Shown here: in pieces, positions 1 through 10,900 of the stretch
Numbering within the stretch: position 1 is the stretch's first letter
Layout of the letters: every line of letters starts with the position of its first letter
From: Branchiostoma floridae
Taxonomy: Eukaryota > Chordata > Leptocardii > Amphioxiformes > Branchiostomatidae
Assembly: GCF_000003815.2 (NCBI RefSeq)
Contig: NC_049995.1
Location: forward strand, 10,848,227-10,912,226
Direction of reading: 5' to 3'
DNA length: 64,000 bases
Notes under the pieces: generated by a model
Told to the model about the DNA's origin: nothing
What the model saw: the letters and a program-made list of their open reading frames with translations, nothing else
Database searches by the model: none
Translations under genes and position numbers: made by a program

Positions 1-472
1 CATTATGCACATGACATACACATACATACCACTGTAATGAAGCTGCTTCATTGCAGTGGTATGTACCAAAGTGCTGTATTTTCTCATAGAAAAAAACTAA
101 CATTATAGAGGCAATAAAACCTGATGACGTCATCCATATGGCCAAAAAAATCAGATTTTAGAATTCTTTTATAACCATCTATCAAAATTCGTTAGGGCTC
201 CATTCTTTCTTAATTCATTAATGAGAAAACAGTGGAAGGTAAAAATGCCAACTTAGCCGATCCTGAAACCTTAAATAACAAGGCTTAGCCTTCTCTCCAA
301 TCATTGAGTGACCAAATTCTTCATTACAAGGGGCAGCGTGCATACATTGTGCAGCATTTACAAATAACTTTTGTGGCTCAGGAAAATCTTTAAATTTGAA
401 TTGAATTTGAAAAAAAATTAATGTACAAAACTTGATCTCTATTTCACAACATTTGATAGTGTAAAAGCTTAC

Positions 473-3128
473 GGTTCATACTCTGCCACTCTGGGAAGAC
501 AGCTGAAGGAGATGGAACCATCAGGGAAGGGTTTGAGACAGGAGCAAGGTTCTCTTCTCTGAGCTGTTCAACTGCTGTGGCTTGAGGTAGTGCAGCTTGC
601 AACACTGGAATTGCTTTCAAGACAAGAAATACATGATTGTATATAAAATCAGGACCCATAAGATTGACACTGTTTATAGCATACTATAAAAATAATGATT
701 TTTAAATTCAGTAACAGGCTATTCACTAATAATAATTTATCATGACCATCAGATCTAGATTACTAAATTAAAAAAATCTTGTTTTTTTTCTTCTGAAATC
801 AGGCGAAAATTAATGCGCGCGCTGATGTCATCCATAAAATTTACTTGCTGTGGCCTTATTAATCTATTTTTTGCAACAAAGTAGCATTTAAACTGTCACT
901 TACTTATAATCACACTTACTTTTTAGTAAATAATGCCAAGGCAAATATTATCTTCATACACTAAATAAAAGAACACTGAGAGAAAGTGAAAACTCAATAT
1001 TCCAACTGTCACACACCTGTCAGTAATAATGAAAGTAAAAGTCATTCCCACAACATATGGTGTATAGAGCTGTTTCCTTAGACCTTGGGCCAAACAGCAC
1101 TATAGTTAATGACATTTGTATATCTTGGCAAGACAAAGGCCAAGGTCTATTGTAGACGCCCCGATGTGTGGCCTTGGTACTACAGCAGAACTTCTGGGTT
1201 TTAAAAATAGTATCTTTTGTCCTGGACATCCTATGGTCTTGATATTTTGTTTCTGCTGCAATTAATTAAGACAAACTGAGACCAACAGATCCTGCCAAAT
1301 CTCCATGTTGGTCCCCTTAACACAATTGCATATTTTAAAAGGATGTCAAGAACAGGTCAGGTGAGGACAAGAATGGGTCATGCATAATTTAGACATAATT
1401 ATGCTTCTTTTTTTGTCTTTAGAGGCTGCAGTCTTCTGTTCTTTTTTTGTATTTGTGTATCATTCACAGAAAGAAAGAAAGAAAGAAAGAAAGAAAAAAA
1501 ATAATAGGTCTTGTATTCTTTACAAGCACTTCTGCTGAATTCTATATTAAGTACTTTTGAAAAAATGTGGCACAGTTCTTGATATTGGACTTTATTGACA
1601 TTTCCTGACCAAGACTAAGGTGCTATTATATAATAATATATATATTAGATGGATACTTAAAAAGATGAAAAAATTCCAAAGCCAGGTTTTCAAACTACGA
1701 TCTTTCATTTGAATTAGACAAAAACAGAAAAAAAAAAAGATTTAAAAAAATACCACTGGATGGAACTCGAACCTATCGCTTTCTATTTTCTAGGCAGAGG
1801 CATTACCAGTGCACTATATTCCTTATGTGGTGATTTTTAAGTCATGTTATTTATCAACCTATGACATGACGGAACAATTGACGGAATGTTTAACACATTG
1901 TACCACAAACACTGCACCATAATTGTTTTGCATTCATTTTAAGCGTCAAGCTTAAAGGTTAATAATTGCAGTACATAATTTGCTTCATGTTATGGCATAC
2001 TTAACGTTAATCACATGAAGCTTTTAATCGACGTTACATCAATTTTGCCAGTCACAGATAACCTGCAGCTGTATACATATAGTGTACAGCATGGCTGCTA
2101 TACTACAGATAGAAAAAGTGACCAGTTAAAATTGCCCGGAAGGAGTGTGTTAGCTGTGACTTTATGTCTAATGGTTGTGAAATAATTCAGTATATATTCT
2201 CCAACCTGATGAAATTATTCATGGACATGTCATACCATAGTACATTTGACTGTCTGAATATTATTGTGAGAAATCACAATCATAATCTATAAAGATACAA
2301 AAATGTACGCATGGTAAAGGGAACCTGCACATGTGCACAAGTCATGTTCAATTTCCTTTTAATATGGGAAACTTGTTTCCTGACAGAATTCATTAATCTT
2401 CAATGAAGTATTCCATTAATAAAACATTATACATAACAATTTAGTAATTCTGTTCAAGGTCCATTGCACATGAGTCACCTTTCAGGTTTATGAAATGATT
2501 ACCAATCAAATTGTCATTCTACTTTAACATAGTATCAACAGAAAACAGTCACTAACATGAACTTCACAACATACAAAGCATTCAAGAAATCATATACAGT
2601 AACTGTAAATGCAGAAAATTTTGCGGTGAATTAATGTTTGCTGTTTTTGCGGTGGCCGTTTCACCGCAAAGTTAAAACCACCGTGAACATTTTCCATGGC
2701 AGTATAATAAGAGACTACAGTGCATGGTGCTTAACAGCAACTTAAAACCACCACGTAAAGTCCTTTTTCCCGCTACCGCGAAATCAAATGCCCGCGAACC
2801 TGAATACATTTACAGTAAACTGATTAAACAAAATTGAAAACTCGAACTCACCCATGTTGTCTTCTTGACGCAAACCTTCAGCCAAATGACGGTAAGTACC
2901 TTCAATGACAGCAACAAACGCTTTAAATGCATGTGGTCCTCTGGTCTCCAACAGATTCACCAACATGTCCACCTGTTCTTCAAAAGTGGGTACAGCCATA
3001 ATTTCTTCTTCCATGGCTGGCAGAATGATGCCCTCTTTCTTAAGTTCTGGTAACACATACTTCACCCTTAAGTCCTTGCGGAGATAAGGAAGTTGTGCCC
3101 TCAAAATCTCTCTATGTCTTTCCTCCAT
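473..3128 (-). CDS. CARD-domain protein, 5' part (probable initiator caspase or CARD adaptor), incomplete at left edge
   Basis: Two coding exons are visible: 2852-3128 (start codon at 3128) and 473-613. Phases agree (1 to 1), and the second exon ends at a good GTAAGC donor, so the gene continues past the left edge. Exon 1 encodes a helical CARD of about 90 residues beginning MEERHREIL, with the late motif ETRGPHAFKAF. This resembles the CARD of caspase-2, caspase-9 and CRADD, where an 'RGPxAF' turn is typical. Exon 2 encodes a Pro/Ala/Ser-rich linker (AALPQATAVEQL, then NPSLMVPSPSAVFPEW), as expected between a CARD and a protease domain. No catalytic domain is in the window, so caspase versus adaptor is not settled. 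An in-frame GTG nine bases upstream is not a credible start. A pyrimidine-rich acceptor (tgtttttcatcag) lies just upstream of the ATG, suggesting a non-coding first exon. The CARD call is confident; the protein identity is inferred. Confidence 0.6.
1467..1498. repeat. (GAAA)n microsatellite
   Basis: Seven or so GAAA units followed by an A-run. A similar GAAA tract at 60755-60787 suggests these are tails of a retroposed repeat. Confidence 0.85.
2600..2817. mobile_element. MITE of the ACTGTAAATGCAG family, copy 1
   Basis: About 218 bp, opening with actgtaaatgcag and closing with tacatttacagta, so the termini are inverted repeats. The interior has the phrases 'gcggtg..ttcaccgc' and 'taccgcgaaat' seen also in the copy at 4222-4434. 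No coding capacity. TA at both ends suggests a TA target duplication of the Tc1/mariner type; the superfamily is not certain. Confidence 0.75.
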
Positions 3129-4966
3129 CGCTGCCACTTATCTGATGAAAAACAAGGAGTAATGCCTATTGAAGAGTACACTCAAGCATGTCTAACTTGG
3201 ACTCTGAGTATTGGTAATCACTCATCCATTAATTTTGGCAAGTAGCCAACTTTCACATTTGTAGAACTGGAGAAAAAAACAGGATATGGATTTGTCTTGT
3301 AGAATCTTATTCTGGACTTGATAAAAAGTTACGTCAAAGCATTGATGACTTCATTTTGATGAAGAAAATGAATTTATTCACTTGTGAGCTGAAATATCTA
3401 CTTTACAATCTTTCCTTTTTAGTCCCCAAGTGAAACACCCCCCTAATCTTATAATGGCATAGTCTGTGGTGTCAGGTTTCATGACAGTCAAAACAAGACC
3501 ACTGGGCTTGTACAATGTACACAAGAGGTCAGTGCATAGAAGGGTTGTGGTTCACAATATGTATGGTAAACAAAGGTGTTTGACATTCGTGCAATTACGC
3601 TACAGACACGTCAACAGGCAAGTGAACAACACCTCAATTCTCCCTACTTCTTATGTGTACTATTCCTTCAATTCCATAAACCAGGTGACAGCTTGTCAAC
3701 ACACTAAAACCACCCATTATCATTTCTTGATCTGTCCTTAAATGATCAATTTGAGGGCGTCGATGGCTACAAAAGAGTTTACTATTCCAATGAGTACATG
3801 TAAAAAATTCCCACTTAAAGCTGTTACTTGTTCGATAAAACCAAGGTTCTGTAATCTCCAGACCTTGACATAGGTAAGAATTCATCAAATTCTTTAAATG
3901 TATTTCAGTTTGATTTCATTTTGTTTCTCATTTTATTGTGTTTCACCCAAAGAAATGCCCCACAATCTTAGTCTACTCAGAGTTGATTTTTTTACACCAA
4001 AACATTATTTTTTTTTAATGATGAACAGAACCTGCAGCTTCTTTTTACATCCAACCATGATATTATTAATGAGACCAAATTTTGAGCAATATTTCTATTT
4101 TTATTGTACTTCCATCTGTTATATTATGGTTTAGATTTCCACAAATTTCCATATCTTTTATTCTACGAAAAGGTCAGTTTCGCACTCATGTTTCAGAAGC
4201 AATGTTTGTTATATCATGCATTACTGTAAATGCAGAAATGTTCGCGATGGATTAATGTTCGCGTTTTTTGCGGTGACCACTTCACCGCGAACTTAAAACC
4301 ACCGCGAATATTTTTCTATTATGGTATTAGACTGCAGTCTATGGTGTTGCCGCGAACTTAAATCCACCGCGAAAAGTCCCTTTTCCCGCTACCGCGAAAT
4401 TAAATCCCCGCTAACTTAAATGCATTTACAGTATATCACAATGGATAGAGATGACTGAAGGGTTTGTAAATGAGCTGCAGACTGATCTTCAAAGTATGTA
4501 TTACAACACACTTCAGGACAATTGCTGTGGTTCTAATCTCTTCATTCACAACTACATCGTAAGTACTGTACCTTAGCTCTTGTACTCAAACAACAGTAGA
4601 TACTTGACTAACTAGCATCAACCCGGTCTTGACTTATTGTCTTATTTTTATTACCTTTTGGGCTATCTAAAATCATCTCATTTGCATATCAAGTCATAGT
4701 TTTAAACCTGCTGATCAACAGGTCTTTGAGTCAATGTATCTGAGAAAAGACGGCAAATGCTGTCTGAAAAGTCTGACCATTTCAAAAATCTTACCTTGTA
4801 TCTGTGCCACAGTACAAATGTACAACTTGTGACTTTTAATTCCATAGGTTTAAGGAATGAAGGGTTAAGGTTAGCTGAAGCCACATGCAAGACTGCAGAG
4901 GAAGACATCTCATGCGAAGAAACGACCACCATCATCATCAGAGAACATTAAACTATCATAATAATT
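3129..4966. other. Intergenic region between SMYD4 (3' end) and the CARD gene (5' end)
   Basis: Both neighbours are on the minus strand. A candidate SMYD4 polyadenylation signal (AATAAA on the minus strand) is at 4647-4652, about 315 bases after the stop. A second MITE sits at 4222-4434. The short ORFs here show no family resemblance. The CARD gene promoter should lie around 3150-3500, but I recognise no distinct motif in it. Confidence 0.55.
4222..4434. mobile_element. MITE of the ACTGTAAATGCAG family, copy 2
   Basis: Same organisation as 2600-2817: starts tactgtaaatgcag, ends aatgcatttacagta, with internal cgcgaacttaaa blocks in alternating orientation. By eye it agrees with copy 1 over its full length with scattered changes, so both derive from one family. 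Confidence 0.8.
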
Positions 4967-7900
4967 TCAGACAAGCACATCTATCAAGCAATCTTTCATT
5001 GCTCTCAGTTCTTTTGACTTTGGATGATGGTCTCCATAGTGGCATCCAAATATGGTCAGGGCCCTTTCTATGGTGTCCAGGCATTCAGCCACCTGCTGCC
5101 CGTTAAACTGCAGCTGTGCCAACTTGTGCAGCTCATGTGCCAGTTCTACACTGCAGGCACCAAACTGAAGCTCTACGGTGGACAGACTTTTCTTCAGGTG
5201 TTCCACGCTTTTCTTACAGTCGCCGCTCGTAGCGTAACATCTTGCTAATGCATCGTGGGTACGCGCAATGTCTTTATTGCTTGGGTGAAGAATCTTCCAC
5301 TGAAGTACAAGACACTGTTTCAGTCCAGACACAGCTTCTTGTATTTGACCTTCCTCAAGAAAAGCAGAAGACTGGACAAAGAGGTCCTGTATTTTCTTAG
5401 AGGTTGTCTTAATGTCGTCTGTGTCTCCTTGAGCGTCACAGTTGGGTGATGTACAGACAAGCTTTTTGTCCTGTAGCTTTGCTGCATTGTTACACACAGG
5501 ACACTTGTAGGCAGAAAACATGTCTACTGTGTTGGGGTTCCCTACTTGTTCCTGGCAGGCATCGCAGCTGTAAGACGTAAAATGGCAATACTTGATACAA
5601 AACTTTCAAGACACTTCAGTAAGTTTCAACCCTAGAACTTGACTCTATGTTGAAGTCTTAGCTTTTGGCGTGTCTGTTTGTGTTGATGGCTCCATAGTTA
5701 TACTGAAGTAAGAGAGGCAGGAGGTAAGTGGGAAGATGGTGTCACTGCAAAGGTCTTGTGAAAGTGACTTGTGCATGGAAGTGACAAGAAGTTGAGTTCA
5801 GAGGTGATAGAACTAGTCATTTATCAGACATTACAGACTTTCCTGGACATGTTGCAAATAGAAAAGGCTGTTAATTCATGGGTAGGTCAATCTGACTGTT
5901 TGTATTCTTTCCAATTACATGTATATCTTGGACTTGTCTTGACTATAATTGTCTTGTACGTCCATCTCAGGAAAACAGAGAAGTGTAGCAGTCTTACCTG
6001 CATGAGAAGAAGTACTGTTCTTTTAAGGCTGCCTGTCTCTCTCCATACACCATCCTGCCAGCATGGGGCCCGTAACAATGCAACAACTCTTCTCCTGGCT
6101 TAATGTGGCTCACAGCACGGACAATCTGAAATTAAAGGAGAACAAAAAGAAAGGGTAACAAAATGAAACAAAAGTTTCTTTACAAACACACATTCTTTTT
6201 TTGGAGATTTTTTTTCTTAACACATTTTTTGTTATGCTAATACCTGAAAAATCAACACAAAAATCTTATTGAAAAATCTATCCATTAACCCTCCTGGATA
6301 TCTTACCTTCATTAATGTAAGCTGAAGTCATTCTGAAAGAGAACATTTTAACAGCATCTTAATCTTGTGTATGTGACCAAAGGTAGGAATGAAGAAAGAA
6401 AATGGAATTTTATACTGACCAGAGTTTTCCCCTGGAAGCTGACAAACACGTTGGGTCTGCAGGAATGGTTCAAGAGCGCTTCTGTGGGGAATACAGCTGT
6501 GGCCAGACGAACCTGCTTATCCTCGAGTAAGGAGACTGCAACAGGAGAAACTGATATTAAAATGCAACTTATCATCCTGAAGCTTTTAGACTACTGGTCA
6601 GTAGTTTGGTAGCCTCAATGATGAACATACTGAGATCAGGAATGTGCAAGATTCTGAAGACTGTTGCAACACAAATACAATGTCCATTCTACCAATTGAT
6701 TACATGTACTACACACAAAAAATCATGAAACTTTAGTCTATACTTGAAATATGAATTATCTATCATGTTGGAAAGCATGTGCATAAAGTGGATGGACTTA
6801 CACAGTCATGTACATTTTCATCATTAAGCACAGCAATGAAAATTCCAAGGATGACATTAAAAATATCTTAAAGGACAGCATCTACAGTGTATCATAATGT
6901 ATCATGAGAAGCTATCCTTACCTGAATCCTGCTCCTGTAAGGTAGTGATGGCCTGTGCATTACACCTCAGCTGCTGCATGTGATGACACAGGAGCGCAGC
7001 CATCTTCTCTACACAGACTACCCCCTCCTCACTCTTGGCACAGTCACCCCCCTCTTTATTCTCCCCACAGCCTCCCCCCTCAGTTGCTCCCGTACAGTTC
7101 CCCCCCTCCAGCCCAAGTTTCTTCACCACCTCCACACACATGTCCACCCCTAGACATTTACACATCAGACAGGAGACCATCATCTGTGTTAGCAGTTGCT
7201 CCACGGAGTGGTGTTCTGTATGGGTCATCAGGTTGTAGACTGAACTGTAGTTTCCTCTGTGGAGTTCAACATCCTGCATAGAATTCTGAACACTGTCAGT
7301 TTTAACAGACAAGTTGCTAGCTTGCTCGGGGGTACTTTCCGCTTGAGACATGTTGCTAGCTTGCTCAAGAGTGCTTTCAGTCTCGGAATCTGTTTTGGCT
7401 TCTTCAGAAGTGGAACTGAGATCATCCGTACAGAGTTTATTTTGATCAGAGGGTTTGTCCGCTGTGGTGGGAGATTCCATTCCTGCAGAGGGGGGGTTCT
7501 CTTCTATTACGTCAGTTTGAACAGACAAGTCTCCAGGTTGCTCAGAAGTGCTTCCCGTCTCAGAATCTATTTGGACTGTCTTGGCTCCATCGGAAGTGGG
7601 ACTGACTTTGTCGGTACAAAGTTTAGCTTGATCCGAGGGTTTGCTCGCTGTGGCGGGAGATTCCATGTCTGCAGAGGGGTGTTTCTCTCCTCTTGCAGCA
7701 GCAGTCAGCAGCAGACGGAGACTGAGCTGTGCAAAGGTTTCTACCATCTGTAGGAGGTGCCAGTGCTCACACTCATAGCTGGACGGAGAGATACAGCAGT
7801 AAGACCACCAGGTCCTGCATGTTTTATCAATGGTTTTGTCTTGTGGTAGGAGGTAAAAGTTGGTTTTTGCATGTGGGTGTGGCAGGACAGGTGTATTACA

Positions 7901-10900
7901 GGTGTGTTACAGGTATGCCACAGGTGTGGGATAGGTGTGATACAGGTGTGTTACAGGTGTCTCACATGTCCTGGAGCAGTACTGTACATACATGTACTGG
8001 CAGCCCCTACATGGGTGTGGCACCAGGACAGGTGTGACACAGGTGTGATACAGGTGTGCCTTACCTGTGATACTCCCAGGAGCCTCCATGCCTGTTCCTC
8101 ACATGTCCTGGAGCAGTATTGTACATACTGGCAGCCCTTACATGTGTGTTACAGGTGAGATACAGGTGTGTTACAGGTATGTTACCGGTGCACACCCCAG
8201 TTTATTTGGGGTCTCAAATCGAGGCTGCGCACCCCCAAGTCGAGAGGCCGTCTCTTAAAGAAAATAGATCTAAAGCAGAAAAGCCGTATATGGGAATGAC
8301 GGGTATCACTCCAGCTTTAAGAACAGCCGGGTTTCAGTTTCTTCACTCTCTCTACTTTTCATAATTTTGGGGGGAGAAAAGTTTTTTTCACGCAAAAAAG
8401 TATGCACAAAAAGGGGAATTTTGACGTGGAAATAAACCCATCACCTATAGTTTAGTCATGAAAATGACTGATATTGTCGGAAAGAGAATACACCTAAGAT
8501 TAATCAGGCAAAAAATAAAGAAAATCGTAACACTGAGATTTTTACAATAACCCGACGCGCGAGGCATACCAACACGGCTCACAGACCGCATATGGACGGG
8601 AAATCTGGGTCAACGGCGAATCACTTCCAACGCGTAGAAATACAAGGAAGTGACCCTCGGGCCCAAAACCAATTTGCACCAAAAACACATCACTTCTTAC
8701 GCTTTTTAGCCATGCCAGTATTAAATGCCACTTCGCAGCAGATTATGAGAAATTTGAACTCAAACACGGACCCTCGAGACCCTTTCGTCACATTTTTGTC
8801 GCGCACTATCTCGGACCCCTGTCGCGGAAGAATTGGTGTGTGCACCGTTAATTAACACAAATTATAATTAATATAAAGTATGGCTTTAGAAAGTCATCTT
8901 CTATCATCATGCCAAGTTTGAATTGTCTGTGACATTTCCTTCTCGAATAGCAGGTGTTTGAAAGTTACCGTCTCCGAAGGCTAATTTTGCCACACCAGGC
9001 ATTGGTACCATTCACTGTACATAATGCTTCTGACGTCACAGTGGTTGTATACTCTTGAAGAGGTTTTAGCTCGTTAATTCAGGTTAAACAAACACATATT
9101 GCCATGGAAAAGGTAGGCATAGGCCAGTTCTTACGATGAAGTAGATTTCCTATCCATTTTAGGTTGGAATGAGCGATATAAACCACATGGAACGTAGTTT
9201 AGATAATGACGTCACAAAGCCAGCCGCAAGAAGATGTATTAAAGTGACAACGATACCGTTTTAAGTTCCTCTCTTCAACGGAAAGCATATATGATTTCGT
9301 TTTTTGGTCATAGCTGGTAGGTAAGAAACCTAGCATTCCTGTCCAAGCGTTTCCGCTGCCGAAATGCATTTCATTTTGCAGAAAAACGCAGCCAAATGTT
9401 GAATTTGTGGCTAGGACGGAGTCCCATGCCGCACTTATGGCAACTAGGTGGGATTAAATGGGCATTTGCTGAGAGAAGCCTGTACAGTTGCGTGTCGGCC
9501 ACGATGGATTACACAAGCCTTGGGATATACCTCCAAATTAGAGCGACTTATTTGTCTGAACATTGACTACCCTCGCGAGCCCGAACCTAAAACTCGATTT
9601 TGCTGGAATGAACGAAAGTGACGTTATTTGAAGACTTTTTCTTTAAAAAAAGCATTCCCTTCAATGCAGGAGTCGCCATTAATCAGATAAAAGCTATTTC
9701 CAAGTGGCCCAGAGATGTAGTAGTACTAAAAAGATGTTTTGGTAAACATAACGCCATTGATGTCTAAGCATACACACTTTGAAGGCTATATGACTATGGT
9801 CAGGGGGGGGGGGGCGTGGGGAGGGGGGCAAATCATGCATTTTATCAACATTATATAATCATTTCAAAAGTTGCGAATTCCGATTTTTTTCTATATAATT
9901 GGGTCAAGGGTACGCACTTTACTGGGGAAAATGCAATTTGTTGACTTTCTTTGCTTTTAGTTTTTGTAGGAGGGGCCATATTAACGGTGCACACCCCAGT
10001 TTATTTGGGGTCTCAAATCGAGGCTGCGCACCCCCAAGTCGAGAGGCCGTCTCTTAAAGAAAATAGATCTAAAGCAGAAAAGCCGTATATGGGAATGACG
10101 GGTATCACTCCAGCTTTAAGAACAGCCGGGTTTCAGTTTCTTCACTCTCTCTACTTTTCATAATTTTGGGGGGAGAAAAGTTTTTTTCACGCAAAAAAGT
10201 ATGCACAAAAAGGGGAATTTTGACGTGGAAATAAACCCATCACCTATAGTTTAGTCATGAAAATGACTGATATTGTCGGAAAGAGAATACACCTAAGATT
10301 AATCAGGCAAAAAATAAAGAAAATCGTAACACTGAGATTTTTACAATAACCCGACGCGCGAGGCATACCAACACGGCTCACAGACCGCATATGGACGGGA
10401 AATCTGGGTCAACGGCGAATCACTTCCAACGCGTAGAAATACAAGGAAGTGACCCTCGGGCCCAAAACCAATTTGCACCAAAAACACATCACTTCTTACG
10501 CTTTTTAGCCATGCCAGTATTAAATGCCACTTCGCAGCAGATTATGAGAAATTTGAACTCAAACACGGACCCTCGAGACCCTTTCGTCACATTTTTGTCG
10601 CGCACTATCTCGGACCCCTGTCGCGGAAGAATTGGTGTGTGCACCGTTAAAGGTGTGCCTTACCTGTGATACTCCTTCCACGCCTGGTCCTCACATGTCC
10701 TGGAGCAGTACTGTACATACTGGCAGCCCCTACATGTGTGTGACACCAGTACAGGTGTGACACAGGTGTGACAGGTGTGATTCAGGTGTGTCAGGTGTGC
10801 CTTACCTGTGATACTCCCTCCATGCCTGTTCCTCACATGTCCCAGAGCATTACTGTACGTACTGGCAGCCCCTGCATGGGTGTGGCACCAGGACAGGTGT

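Larger units (their letters stand above)
614..2851. other. Intron 1 of the CARD gene
   Basis: About 2.2 kb, AT-rich, without credible exons. It holds a (GAAA)n microsatellite, a tRNA-like SINE fragment on the minus strand near 1745-1815 (box-B-like ggttcgagttcca) and a MITE at 2600-2817. Short ORFs here lack coding character. Confidence 0.6.
8182..10650. mobile_element. Composite mobile element: two identical ~670-bp units in direct orientation flanking ~1.13 kb
   Basis: Units 8182-8851 and 9981-10650 are offset by 1799 bases and appear identical by eye apart from the extreme left end. Each unit has short inverted ends (cggtgcacacc and ggtgtgtgcaccg) next to TTAA or TTAC. The outer flanks read gTTAC|cggtg and caccg|TTAA|aggtgtgcc. 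The neighbouring array contains the likely empty site 'gttacaggtgtgcc', which fits a 4-bp TTAM target duplication for the whole structure. No long ORF, reverse transcriptase, tRNA primer site or transposase is visible. It could be a piggyBac-like non-autonomous element acting as a composite transposon, or a small LTR-type element (TG...CA ends). Confidence 0.7.

Noticed and set aside
8592..8855. Duplicated 87-92 codon ORF (also at 10391) as a novel protein
   Set aside because: Identity is explained by the identical repeat units; no motif, and the surrounding unit is non-coding.
8182..10650. Retrovirus or full LTR retrotransposon
   Set aside because: No gag, protease, reverse transcriptase or integrase, no primer-binding site, and the repeats share bases beyond TG...CA.
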